Shown piece by piece: positions 34,993 through 43,160 of a stretch of 64,000 bases of DNA. Every line of letters starts with the position of its first letter. Position 1 is the first letter of the stretch. The DNA is taken from positions 124,001 to 188,000 of the forward strand of contig NZ_KQ954246.1 in NCBI RefSeq assembly GCF_001519075.1, given 5' to 3'. A model generated the notes under the pieces. That model was not told the origin of the DNA. It ran no database searches and saw nothing but the letters and a program-made list of their open reading frames with translations. Position numbers and translations under genes: made by a program. This DNA comes from Novosphingobium fuchskuhlense. GTDB lineage: Bacteria; Pseudomonadota; Alphaproteobacteria; Sphingomonadales; Sphingomonadaceae.

Positions 34993-35670
34993 CTATCGCC
35001 CGGCGAGTGCCTGCAATGCCGGGACCAGTTCGTCGAAGTGGCCGATCACCGCGTCTGCGCCGAGGTCTTCTGCCGGCAGATCGTTGAAGCCGAAGCGCAC
35101 GGCGACCACGGGCAGGCCGGCGGCGCGGGCCGCGCCGACATCGAAGGTGGTATCGCCGACAAAGGCTGCCGCTCCGCCGCCGCAGCGCGCCACCATTTCG
35201 TGGAGCATGTCGGGCGCCGGCTTGGTGCGGCCGGGGCCCAGGGTGTCGCCGCCGATGATCGTGGCGAAGCGCGGCGTGAGGCCGAGTTCGCCAAACAGGC
35301 GGCGGGCCAGATCCTCGCGCTTGTTGGTGGCGATGGCGAGGTGGACGCCGCGCGCCGCGAGCGCTTCCAGCATGGCTTCGCCCCCGGGGAACAGCGCGGT
35401 ATGGCGGGCGATGTTCTCGGCGTAGTAGCCCACCAGCACATCCTGCAGGGCGGCCACGTCGATGCCCGCATCCCCGCCGCTGTCCGCCAGCGCCGCGCGA
35501 AGCATCTGGCCGGTGCCACCGCCGATGAAGGTGCGGGCGCGCTCGATCGAGACGACAGGGCGGCCGATGTGGGTGAGCGCGTGGTTCAGGGCGTGGGCAA
35601 GGTCGGTCGCGGTATCGAGCAGGGTGCCGTCGAGGTCGAAGCCGACGATCTGGAAGGGAAAGTCCGTCAT
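34993..35670 (-). CDS. gph: Phosphoglycolate phosphatase (HAD family)
   Basis: 225 residues from MTDFPFQIVGFDLDGTLLD. HAD motif I is DLDGTLLDTATD (Asp nucleophile near residue 12), motif II is IATNKRE, and motifs III/IV are KPAPDML and FVGDTTFDVGAARAAG. Salvages 2-phosphoglycolate from DNA repair and Rubisco-independent oxidation. Divergent from glmU, 62 bp apart. Confidence 0.94.
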   Translation of the reverse strand: MTDFPFQIVGFDLDGTLLDTATDLAHALNHALTHIGRPVVSIERARTFIGGGTGQMLRAALADSGGDAGIDVAALQDVLVGYYAENIARHTALFPGGEAMLEALAARGVHLAIATNKREDLARRLFGELGLTPRFATIIGGDTLGPGRTKPAPDMLHEMVARCGGGAAAFVGDTTFDVGAARAAGLPVVAVRFGFNDLPAEDLGADAVIGHFDELVPALQALAGR

Positions 35671-35732
35671 GCCCCGCTCCGTGGCGGCGCATTCTGGAAA
35701 CTGCAAGGAAATGCTGGCAAGGAGCGCGCATC

Positions 35733-37094
35733 ATGACTGAAACAGCCACTCCGCTCGCTCTCGTCGTCCTTGCCGCCGGCAAGGGCACCCGCATGAAAAG
35801 TGATCTGCACAAGGTGCTGCATCCCATCGCCGGGCGGCCGATGCTAATGCACTTGCTGGCCAGCGCCGATGCGCTGGAGCCGCAGCGCAAGGTGGTCGTG
35901 GTCGGCGCGGGGCGCGAACAGCTGGCGGCGGCGCTGGGCGATAGTGCGGAGCTGGCAGTGCAGGACCCGCAGCTGGGCACGGGCCATGCGGTGCAGCAGG
36001 CCGAGACTTCGCTGGCCGGGTTCAAGGGGGATGTGCTGATCCTCTATGGCGACGTGCCCTTCGTGCGCACCGAGACGATGCGCGCGATGCTGGAGCGGCT
36101 GCACGGGGATGACCGGCCGGCGGTGGTCGTGCTGGGCTTCGAACCCGAGGACGCGCTGCAATATGGCCGGGTGATCGCGCAGGGCGGCGTCGTGACGAAG
36201 ATGGTCGAGCACAAGGATGCCAGCCCCGAGGAGCGCGCCTGCCGCCTGTGCAATTCGGGCCTCATGGCGGTGCGCGGTGATGACCTGTTCGGCCTGCTCG
36301 CGCGGGTGGGCAACGACAACGCGCAAGGCGAATACTACCTCACCGATATCGTCAACGTGGCGAACGGCGATGGCCGCGTCTGCGCCGTGGTGGTGACGGA
36401 CGATCCGGACGAAGTGGCCGGCATCAACAGCCGCGCCGAACTCGCCGAAGCGGAAAGCCGCTGGCAGAAAAAGCGCCGACTTCAGGCGATGGCGGACGGC
36501 GCCAGCCTCGTCGCGCCGGAGACGGTGTGGTTCGCGTGGGATACCGTGCTGGGCCGCGATGTGACCGTTGAGCAGAACGTGGTGTTCGGCCCTGGCGTGA
36601 CGGTGGCGGACAATGTGGTGATTCACGCCTTCTGCCACATCGAGGGTGCGCGGCTGGAAAGCGGCACTTCGGTAGGCCCCTTCGCCCGCCTGCGGCCGGG
36701 CGCGGTGCTGGAAGAGAAGGCGCGGGTCGGCAATTTCGTCGAGGTGAAGAACGCGGTGCTCCATGCCGGGGCCAAGGCCAACCACCTCACCTACCTCGGC
36801 GATGCCGACGTGGGCGCGGGCGCGAACATCGGCGCGGGCACGATCACCTGCAACTATGACGGCTACTTCAAGTATCGCACCGTGATCGGCGAGCGCGCCT
36901 TCATCGGTTCGAACTCTGCGCTGATCGCCCCGGTCAAGATCGGCGCGGACGCCATCGTCGCGGCGGGCAGCGCGGTCAGCCGCGACGTGGCGGATGGCGA
37001 ACTGCGGCTGGTGCGCGCCGAGCAGTTGGTCAAGCCGGGCTGGGCCGACCGCTTCCACGATGCGATGAAGCGCAAGAAGGCCGAGCGGAAATGA
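35733..37094 (+). CDS. glmU: Bifunctional N-acetylglucosamine-1-phosphate uridyltransferase/glucosamine-1-phosphate acetyltransferase
   Basis: 453 residues. The N-terminal pyrophosphorylase has LAAGKGTRMKSDLHKVLHPIAG (residues about 12-33), LYGDVPF and PQLGTGHAVQ. The C-terminal left-handed beta-helix carries hexapeptide repeats and KNAVLHAGAKANHLTYLGDADVG and GTITCNYDG for acetyl transfer. Makes UDP-GlcNAc; glmS lies 2.4 kb downstream on the same strand. Stop overlaps the next gene by 4 bp. Confidence 0.98.
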   Translation: MTETATPLALVVLAAGKGTRMKSDLHKVLHPIAGRPMLMHLLASADALEPQRKVVVVGAGREQLAAALGDSAELAVQDPQLGTGHAVQQAETSLAGFKGDVLILYGDVPFVRTETMRAMLERLHGDDRPAVVVLGFEPEDALQYGRVIAQGGVVTKMVEHKDASPEERACRLCNSGLMAVRGDDLFGLLARVGNDNAQGEYYLTDIVNVANGDGRVCAVVVTDDPDEVAGINSRAELAEAESRWQKKRRLQAMADGASLVAPETVWFAWDTVLGRDVTVEQNVVFGPGVTVADNVVIHAFCHIEGARLESGTSVGPFARLRPGAVLEEKARVGNFVEVKNAVLHAGAKANHLTYLGDADVGAGANIGAGTITCNYDGYFKYRTVIGERAFIGSNSALIAPVKIGADAIVAAGSAVSRDVADGELRLVRAEQLVKPGWADRFHDAMKRKKAERK

Positions 37095-37534
37095 CCCTGA
37101 TCGTCCTCGCCGGACCCGAACATCTCGATGGCTGGGCCAAGCTGCGCCATGCCTTGTGGGATGAGGAGCCGGTGGTGGCACACCGGGAAGAGGCAGAGGA
37201 GCAGCTGACCGTTCCGGAGCGGTTTCTCAATCTGGTGGCGCTGCACGACGGCGCGGTCGTTGGGTTTGCCGAGGCCTCGATCCGCCACGAATACGTGAAC
37301 GGCTGCGAGGACTCTCCGGTACTCTTCCTCGAGGGCATTTTCGTCGCCCCCGAGGTGCGGCGACAGGGCCTTGCGCGGCGGCTGGTGGCGGCGGTGGCGG
37401 ATTGGGGCCGGGCGCGGGGATGCCGCGAGTTTGCCTCCGACGCATGGCACGACGACCGGGACAGCCACGCCTTCCATCTGGCCGCCGGGTTTGCCGAGAC
37501 CGAGCGGGTCGTCTATTTCCGGCAGGAACTCTGA
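37091..37534 (+). CDS. AAC(6')-I-like GNAT acetyltransferase
   Basis: 147 residues, ATGA-coupled to glmU. The central stretch AEASIRHEYVNGCEDSPVLF, then LEGIFVAPEVRRQGLARRLV, is close to the chromosomal aminoglycoside 6'-N-acetyltransferases AAC(6')-Iaa/Iy (compare their ASIRHDYVNGCDSSPVVFL). The acetyl-CoA loop RRQGLA and the C-terminal HLAAGFAETERVVYFRQ fit as well. Family membership is clear by eye; actual resistance activity is unproved, since many chromosomal members are silent or have other substrates. Confidence 0.9.
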   Translation: MTLIVLAGPEHLDGWAKLRHALWDEEPVVAHREEAEEQLTVPERFLNLVALHDGAVVGFAEASIRHEYVNGCEDSPVLFLEGIFVAPEVRRQGLARRLVAAVADWGRARGCREFASDAWHDDRDSHAFHLAAGFAETERVVYFRQEL

Positions 37535-37536
37535 CG

Positions 37537-37989
37537 ATGCCTATCGCCCAGATCAACGTCGCCCGCTTTCGCCGCGCGAAGGCCGATCCCGCCAACCAGC
37601 CCTTCATGGATGCGCTGGACCATGTGAACGCCAAGGCCGACCTGGCGGATGGCTTCATCTGGCGGCTGGTGGGCGAGGGCGATGCCAACGATGCCACCGC
37701 GATTCAAGCGGTGGCAGGGGACGCCGAGTTCATCGTCAACCTCTCGGTCTGGCGCGATGTGCCTGCGCTGGAAGCCTTCGCCTATCGGCAGGCCGATCAC
37801 CGCGCGGTGCTCGCGCGGCGGGGCGAGTGGTTTGCGCCGATTGAGCCTTCGCTGGCGCTGTGGGAAGTGCCCGAGGGCCATATCCCGAGCGTGGTCGAGG
37901 CGCTCGACAAGCTGGCGCAGCTGGGCCGCGACGGGCCGAGCGCGGCTGTCTTCACCTTCCGCTGGTGGCGCGAGAACCGTCAGGGATAG
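37537..37989 (+). CDS. DUF3291 domain-containing protein
   Basis: 150 residues, starting 2 bp after the acetyltransferase stop (MPIAQINVARFRRAKADPAN). The conserved FIWRLVGEGDAND and NLSVWRDVPALEAFAYR, H-x-x-x-L-x-R-R-x-x-W segments identify DUF3291, a dimeric alpha/beta-barrel (ABM-like) fold related to small monooxygenases. No catalytic role is known. Third gene of the glmU unit; converges with the GST gene with a 10-bp overlap. Confidence 0.88.
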   Translation: MPIAQINVARFRRAKADPANQPFMDALDHVNAKADLADGFIWRLVGEGDANDATAIQAVAGDAEFIVNLSVWRDVPALEAFAYRQADHRAVLARRGEWFAPIEPSLALWEVPEGHIPSVVEALDKLAQLGRDGPSAAVFTFRWWRENRQG

Positions 37990-38687
37990 TACCGCGCCGC
38001 AAACCGGTCGATGAAGGCGACGAGGTTCGGTGTCTGGCCGATGGCGCGGCGGACCTCGCTTTCGAACGGCGCCCGCCAGATGTTGACGAGCTGGGCATAG
38101 ACGACGGCATCGGTCGAGCTGGGCTCGGCGCCGAAGAACCAGTCCTGCTCGCCGAGGATATCGGACAGCGCGTTCACGTCGCGGCGGCCGATGGCGGCAA
38201 TTTCCGCGGCGCCGTGGATGCCCATGCCGTGGCCTTCGAGCTGCTTCTTCACGCCGCGCCGGGCGATGGGGCCAAGCACCCGGCGCAGCGGCACGGCAAG
38301 GCCGCCGAGCACGACATCGCGGAATTGCTGCCAATTGGCATCGTTCATCCAGCGATCATGGACCATCGTCCAGTAGAGGTTCTCGTCGATCAGCCGCTGG
38401 ATCGCCACCGCCAGGCCGCGCTGCGCCGGCGTGAGGTGTGCATCGGGATCGACGCCGAACCGCTCGGCAAGGTGCGCGATGATGAAGGTCGAATCGCCGA
38501 GTTTCTGTCCGTCTTGTTCGATCCACGGTGCCTTGCCCTTGGGCCCTGCGAAAGGCGTGGCGACGGTCACGCTTTCGTGCTCGATCCCGGTCATTCGCAG
38601 CCAGGCATCGAGCTTGAGGCAGAAAGGGCTGACCGTGGGCAGCCCCCATGCTCCAGGCAGGTGATAGACCTTGAGTGTGCTCGCCAT
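37980..38687 (-). CDS. Glutathione S-transferase family protein, Fax/metaxin-like
   Basis: 235 residues. The thioredoxin-like N-domain WGLPTVSPFCLKLDAWLRMTG, KGKAPWIEQDGQKLGDS and FIIAHLAERF match the 'failed axon connections' GST subgroup common in alphaproteobacteria. The C-domain is helical (PSSTDAVVYAQLVNIW). Enzymatic function unknown. Monocistronic, on the opposite strand to vapB downstream of its start. Confidence 0.9.
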   Translation of the reverse strand: MASTLKVYHLPGAWGLPTVSPFCLKLDAWLRMTGIEHESVTVATPFAGPKGKAPWIEQDGQKLGDSTFIIAHLAERFGVDPDAHLTPAQRGLAVAIQRLIDENLYWTMVHDRWMNDANWQQFRDVVLGGLAVPLRRVLGPIARRGVKKQLEGHGMGIHGAAEIAAIGRRDVNALSDILGEQDWFFGAEPSSTDAVVYAQLVNIWRAPFESEVRRAIGQTPNLVAFIDRFAARYYP

Positions 38688-38783
38688 ATCGGACGCCCCC
38701 AGTTTTCCGCATCGGCTGTACGGACTTGTTTACGCCTTGAGACTATCGCGGGCTCTGGTTGTAGCAAGGCCCGACCATTCCTC

Positions 38784-38820
38784 TTGACATGATATCATGA
38801 TATGATATCGCGATATCATC
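38784..38820 (+). promoter_or_regulatory. vapBC promoter with stacked palindromic operators
   Basis: TTGACA (38784-38789) lies 16 bp before a TATCGC -10-like hexamer (38806-38811). The palindromes ATGATATCAT (38789-38798) and ATGATATCGCGATATCAT (38802-38819) overlap it. The second ends 2 bp before the antitoxin ATG, and no Shine-Dalgarno is present, so the transcript may be leaderless. This is a classic autoregulatory site for a ribbon-helix-helix antitoxin. Confidence 0.6.
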
Positions 38821-39075
38821 ATGACACGCATTCTTGCCGATCTGCCTGAAGACGATATCCGCTGGCTCGATGCCCGTGCGGCGGAGCAGGGCAAATCGCG
38901 CGCGGCCGTGCTGCGCGATGCGGTGGCGACCTACCGGACGCAGAGCCCCGGCGGTGGCAACAAGGACTGGATCGAGCGCGGCTTCGGCTATTGGAAGGAT
39001 CGCACCGATATCGGCGACGGGGTGGAATACCAGCAGGCCATCCGCGAGGATCGCCGCCCCTACGACGACATCTGA
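38821..39075 (+). CDS. Ribbon-helix-helix antitoxin (VapB-like)
   Basis: 84 residues, start ATG 38821 right behind the palindromes. The N-terminus, TRILADLPEDDIRWLDARAAEQGKSRAAVLRDAV, is a CopG/MetJ-type ribbon-helix-helix DNA-binding domain. The C-terminal tail (NKDWIERGFGYWKDRTDIGD) is the toxin-binding region. Followed 19 bp later by a PIN-domain gene. Represses its own promoter together with the toxin. Confidence 0.9.
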   Translation: MTRILADLPEDDIRWLDARAAEQGKSRAAVLRDAVATYRTQSPGGGNKDWIERGFGYWKDRTDIGDGVEYQQAIREDRRPYDDI

Positions 39076-39094
39076 CCCTGGCGTCCGCGGCCTG

Positions 39095-39460
39095 ATGTCC
39101 GACCCCTTCTTCGATACCAATATCGTCATCGACTGGCTCAACCGGAAGGCCCCGGCGCGCGCCGAGCTTGCGCGCTACAACCGCCACCGCATCAGCCGCA
39201 TCGCCTGGACCGAAGTCCTCGCGGGCGAGCCGCTCGAGACCCGCGATCATGTCCGCGAATTAATCGCCCCGTTCGAAATCGTCGAGGTGGACGGGCGTAT
39301 TGCGCAGGCGGCGGCGGATATCCGGCACCGCACCCGCATGAAGCTGCTCGATGCGCTGATCCTGGCGACCGCGCAGATCAACGGGGCGATCCTGGTAACC
39401 CGCAATACCCGCGATTTTCCGGCCGAAATGCCGGGCATCCGCGTCCCCTATACTCTCTAA
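39095..39460 (+). CDS. PIN-domain toxin (VapC-like)
   Basis: 121 residues from ATG 39095; the longer open frame overlaps the antitoxin and has no conserved content. The PIN acidic residues are visible: Asp7 in FFDTNIVIDWL, Glu in AWTEVLAG, Asp in KLLDALILATA and NTRDF near the end. VapC toxins cleave tRNA or rRNA. It lies 18 bp before glmS, so read-through could reach glmS. Confidence 0.9.
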   Translation: MSDPFFDTNIVIDWLNRKAPARAELARYNRHRISRIAWTEVLAGEPLETRDHVRELIAPFEIVEVDGRIAQAAADIRHRTRMKLLDALILATAQINGAILVTRNTRDFPAEMPGIRVPYTL

Positions 39461-39478
39461 GAGAAAGCCCAGCCTCCC

Positions 39479-41302
39479 ATGTGCGGAATCATCGGAATTG
39501 TCGGCAAGGAACAGGTGGCGGACAGGCTGGTCGATGGCCTGCGCCGCATGGAATACCGCGGCTATGACAGCGCGGGCATCTGCCTCGTGGCGGATGGTCA
39601 GCTGGTGCGGCGGCGCGCGGAGGGCAAGCTCAATAACCTCGTGCTCGAACTGGTGCGCCATCCCGCCGAAGGGCTGATCGGCATCGCCCACACCCGCTGG
39701 GCCACGCACGGCGCGCCGACCACCAGCAACGCGCACCCGCATGCGACGGAAGAAGTGGCGCTCGTCCACAACGGCATCATCGAAAACTTCAAGCCGCTGC
39801 GCGATGCCCTGATCGCACGGGGCCGCACCTTCGAGAGCGAGACCGACACCGAAGTCGTCGCGCATCTCGTGTCCGAACAGGTCGAGGCCGGCCTCAGCCC
39901 GCAGGATGCGGTAAAGGCCGTGCTGCCCACGCTGCGCGGCGCGTTTGCGCTAGCCATTGCCTTCCGCCAGCACGACGACATGCTGATCGGCGCGCGGCTC
40001 GGCTCGCCGCTGGTGGTGGGCTATGGCGAGGGCGAGACCTACCTCGGCTCGGACGCGCTGGCGCTGGCGCCGCTGACGCAGCGGATCACCTACCTCGAGG
40101 AAGGTGATTGGGTGGTGATCACGCGCGAGGGCGCGGCGATCTTCGACGTGAACAACCAGCCCGTCACGCGGCCCATCGTCGCCTCGGGCGCGACGGCGGC
40201 GGCGATCGAGAAGGGCGAGTTCCGCCACTTCATGCAGAAGGAAATCTTCGAGCAGCCGACCGTGGTGGCGCAGACCTTGCGCAGCTATCTGCGCCGGATC
40301 GACCAGACCGTGGCGCTGCCGCAGATCGATTTCGACCTTTCCAGCATCAGCCGCGTCACCATCGTCGCCTGCGGCACCAGCTTCTATGCGGGCATGGTCG
40401 CCAAGTACTGGTTCGAACAGTTCGCGCGCCTGCCCGTCGACATCGATGTGGCGAGCGAGTTCCGCTATCGCGATCCCGTGCTCGAGCCGGGCGGCCTTGC
40501 GCTGTTCATCTCGCAGAGCGGCGAGACGGCGGACACGCTGGCCGCGCTGCGCCACTGCAAGGCGGCGGGGCAGACCATCGCGGTCGTCGTCAACGTGCCG
40601 ACCAGCTCGATGGCGCGCGAGGCGGACCTGCTGCTGCCCACCCACGCCGGGCCGGAAATCGGCGTCGCCTCGACCAAGGCATTTACCTGCCAGCTGGCCG
40701 TGCTGGCGGCGCTTGCCGCGCATCTGGCCGTCAAGCGCGGGCGTCTCAATCGCGAGGAAGAGGCCGATATCGTCAACCAGCTGGCCGAGACGCCGGCTGC
40801 CTTGAACGCCGCGCTTAGCCATGACGAGGAAATCGCGGCCATGGCGCACCTTATCGCGCCGGCGCGCGACGTGCTCTATCTGGGGCGCGGGCCCGACTAT
40901 CCGCTGGCGCTGGAAGGCGCGCTGAAGCTGAAGGAAATCAGCTACATCCATGCCGAGGGCTATGCCTCGGGCGAAATGAAGCACGGCCCCATCGCGCTGA
41001 TCGACGAGGCGGTGCCGGTGATCGTGCTCGCGCCTTCGGGGCCGCTGTTCGAGAAGACCGTCAGCAACATGCAGGAAGTGCGGGCGCGCGGCGGCAAGGT
41101 CGTGCTGATCTCGGACGCGGCGGGGATCGAGGAAGCGGGCGAGGGGTGCCTCGCCACCATCGAAATGCCCAAGGTCCACCCGCTGATCGCGCCGCTCGTC
41201 TATGCCGTGCCGGTGCAGCTCCTTGCCTATCACGTGGCCGTGGCCAAGGGCACGGACGTGGACCAGCCGCGCAATCTGGCGAAATCGGTGACGGTGGAGT
41301 GA
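39479..41302 (+). CDS. glmS: Glutamine-fructose-6-phosphate aminotransferase (isomerizing)
   Basis: 607 residues. Makes glucosamine-6-phosphate. The Cys2 nucleophile is in MCGIIGIVG. The glutaminase domain has HTRWATHG and NGIIENF. The isomerase domain has two SIS modules with CGTSFYAG, SQSGETADT, STKAFTCQL and the closing KSVTVE. No glmS ribozyme is present upstream. Overlaps the next gene's GTG start by 4 bp. Confidence 0.98.
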   Translation: MCGIIGIVGKEQVADRLVDGLRRMEYRGYDSAGICLVADGQLVRRRAEGKLNNLVLELVRHPAEGLIGIAHTRWATHGAPTTSNAHPHATEEVALVHNGIIENFKPLRDALIARGRTFESETDTEVVAHLVSEQVEAGLSPQDAVKAVLPTLRGAFALAIAFRQHDDMLIGARLGSPLVVGYGEGETYLGSDALALAPLTQRITYLEEGDWVVITREGAAIFDVNNQPVTRPIVASGATAAAIEKGEFRHFMQKEIFEQPTVVAQTLRSYLRRIDQTVALPQIDFDLSSISRVTIVACGTSFYAGMVAKYWFEQFARLPVDIDVASEFRYRDPVLEPGGLALFISQSGETADTLAALRHCKAAGQTIAVVVNVPTSSMAREADLLLPTHAGPEIGVASTKAFTCQLAVLAALAAHLAVKRGRLNREEEADIVNQLAETPAALNAALSHDEEIAAMAHLIAPARDVLYLGRGPDYPLALEGALKLKEISYIHAEGYASGEMKHGPIALIDEAVPVIVLAPSGPLFEKTVSNMQEVRARGGKVVLISDAAGIEEAGEGCLATIEMPKVHPLIAPLVYAVPVQLLAYHVAVAKGTDVDQPRNLAKSVTVE

Positions 41303-41769
41303 GCTTGCCAGATGCGCGAGCCATGCTGGCGCTCAACCTGGCGCATGTGCTGGAGACCTCTTCGCTCGATCTGGCGGGGATGCAGGCGCTGATCGATCAG
41401 GCGTTCTACCTCGGCACCTGCGCGGCAGGCGGGTCGGAGGCCTTCCTCCTCGCGGTGGATCAGGACGCGGACTATGCAAGCCCCAACTTCCAGTGGTTCC
41501 GCGCGCGCTATCCGCGCTTCGTCTATATCGACCGGGTGATCGTGGCCCCGGCGCAGCGGCAGAAGGGCTGGGGGCGGCGGTTCTACACCGCGCTGTTCGA
41601 GGCCGCCGCAGCGGCGAGGCACACCGTGGTTGCCTGCGAGGTCAATGCCGAGCCGCCCAATCCGGCCTCCGAGGCCTTCCACCAGGCGCTGGGCTTTGCC
41701 GAAGTGGGCCGCGCGGTGCTCGAAGGGCGCGGGAAGACGGTAACGTATCTGGTGCGGGCCTGCGGGTGA
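41299..41769 (+). CDS. GNAT family N-acetyltransferase
   Basis: 156 residues from GTG 41299 (GTGA overlap with glmS); ATG 41323 is possible. The acetyl-CoA-binding region VIVAPAQRQKGWGRRFYTALF (about residues 73-93) and HQALGFAEVGRAVL are typical of a GNAT. The substrate is unknown. Coupled to glmS, so it may act on an amino sugar, but this is inference only. Confidence 0.85.
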   Translation: MSLPDARAMLALNLAHVLETSSLDLAGMQALIDQAFYLGTCAAGGSEAFLLAVDQDADYASPNFQWFRARYPRFVYIDRVIVAPAQRQKGWGRRFYTALFEAAAAARHTVVACEVNAEPPNPASEAFHQALGFAEVGRAVLEGRGKTVTYLVRACG

Positions 41770-41789
41770 TCCCCGCCCGGGGGACGACG

Positions 41790-41819
41790 GCGCCGGTTCG
41801 CTCTTGATCGAACCGGCGC
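41790..41819. terminator. Perfect hairpin between convergent genes
   Basis: GCGCCGGTTCG (41790-41800) and CGAACCGGCGC (41809-41819) pair over 11 bp with an 8-nt loop, between the convergent GNAT and glycine-zipper genes. There is no U tract on either strand, so it would be a weak or Rho-assisted bidirectional terminator. The arm is partly repeated at 41825-41834. Confidence 0.45.
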
Positions 41820-41859
41820 GATCAACCGGCGCCATCCCGGCACCGGCGCTCAACCGCGA

Positions 41860-42162
41860 TCAGCAGCGCTTGCGGCGATTGTTGGCCAGTTCATGCCCGG
41901 CGATGCCGCCCACCGCAGCGCCGCCCAGCGTGCCGCCGGCGCCGCCGAAAATCGCCCTGCCCAGCAGACCGCCACCCACCGCGCCGGCCACGGTGCCGGT
42001 GGTCTTGTTGAACCGCAGGCAATTGCCATGGTCGCTGCGCGCATCGCGATACTGTGAAGACTGGTGGCTGTGATGGCGATAGTGGCGCGCCTGCGCCTCG
42101 GTCGCCAGGCCAGCGCCGGCGATGGTCAGGCAGATGCCTGCCGACAGCATGGATCGTTTCAT
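41860..42162 (-). CDS. Glycine-zipper 2TM domain envelope protein
   Basis: 100 residues from MKRSMLSAGICLTIAGAG; AAAGAG 8 bp upstream supports this start over a non-conserved extension. The signal peptide ends near ATEAQA. A His-rich stretch (HYRHHSHQ) is followed by the glycine zipper GTVAGAVGGGLLGRAIFGGAGGTLGGAAVGGIAG (about 57-92). Glycine-zipper 2TM proteins are periplasmic or outer-membrane associated, often stress induced; their role is unclear. Confidence 0.85.
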   Translation of the reverse strand: MKRSMLSAGICLTIAGAGLATEAQARHYRHHSHQSSQYRDARSDHGNCLRFNKTTGTVAGAVGGGLLGRAIFGGAGGTLGGAAVGGIAGHELANNRRKRC

Positions 42163-42311
42163 GGTGATACTCTTTGTGGTGCCCCGGTGATCGGGTGATC
42201 CGCGCAAGCGCCCTATGGCGGTCCGCGACGAGGCTCTCATGCGGCAGGCCAGATGAACCTAGCCTTGTTTCGCGCCGCCGATCGGCGAGGGCCCCGAAAT
42301 GCTGAAAAGCC

Positions 42312-43160
42312 TTATCCCATCACGGCCTTGCCGATCGAGAGCAGCAGTTCGACCGCGATCAGCGCGATGATGGCGACTTCGAGGCGGACGGCGCGCTTGT
42401 CCTGCGCGATATCGAGGAGGACTTCGGTGAAATCGCCCAGCGCGCCGAACTTGCGCTCAAGCACTTCGGCGCGTTCGCCGAGTTCGTATTCGGCCTCGAG
42501 CCGGGTGTAGAGCCGGTCAAGATCGGGGTGGTCCCACAGGAGGTCGGGCCGCTCGCCGGCCTGCGCGGTGCCCATCACGCGGTGGCGCGCTGCCAGCACG
42601 CCGCCGACCATGCGCATCACTTCGGGGATCGAGAGCCGCGCCTTGCCGTTGATCTGGAGATCGGCGACGAGGGGGACGCTGGTGTCGAACACCTCGGAGA
42701 CGAGCAATTCGTCACGCGAGAGCATGACCGAATGCGCCAGCACGGTGGCGACGAGGAGCAGGCGTGGCTCCGCCTCGTCGGCGAGGTGGATCACCCCGTC
42801 ATCGTCGACGCGCTCCTTACCGCCGCCTGTCAGCAGCACGCTGGCGGTTTCGATTTCCTGATGTTCGGCCGGTTCCTGCACATGGGCGCGCAGCGCGATG
42901 TCGAGCGCAGGGATGCGTTCCGCCGCGGTGCAGAAGGTGACCGCGACCCCGTAGCGGAAGGCGAACGTGAGGCCGGCGGCGGCGGCCAGTTCGCGCAGCA
43001 CGATATCGCCGGCGAGCCCGCGCGTATCGATCCGGGTGCCGAGATGGCGGGCGTGGACGATCAGCTTCTCGCCCGGCGGAAGCGCGCCCAGCGCCACCTC
43101 GTCGGGCCAGCCCGGCGGTTTGGTGGTGGCAGGCTGGGCGCGGCCCCCGACTTCAGGCAT
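42312..43160 (-). CDS. RMD1/DUF155 family membrane protein
   Basis: 282 residues from MPEVGGRAQPATTKPPG. The DUF155 core includes ESSVLLTGGGKER-like region, VATVLAHSVMLSRDE (about 140-155), DHPDLDRLYTRLEAEYELGERAEVLERK and a single C-terminal membrane helix (VEVAIIALIAVELLLSIGK type, last 25 residues). Homologous to yeast Rmd1/Rmd8 and bacterial YagE-like proteins; the function is unknown. Overlaps the homocysteine methyltransferase gene by 8 bp. Confidence 0.88.
   Translation of the reverse strand: MPEVGGRAQPATTKPPGWPDEVALGALPPGEKLIVHARHLGTRIDTRGLAGDIVLRELAAAAGLTFAFRYGVAVTFCTAAERIPALDIALRAHVQEPAEHQEIETASVLLTGGGKERVDDDGVIHLADEAEPRLLLVATVLAHSVMLSRDELLVSEVFDTSVPLVADLQINGKARLSIPEVMRMVGGVLAARHRVMGTAQAGERPDLLWDHPDLDRLYTRLEAEYELGERAEVLERKFGALGDFTEVLLDIAQDKRAVRLEVAIIALIAVELLLSIGKAVMG

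Noticed and set aside
39444..39478. glmS ribozyme before glmS
   Set aside because: Only 18 bp separate vapC and glmS; there is no space for the ribozyme fold.
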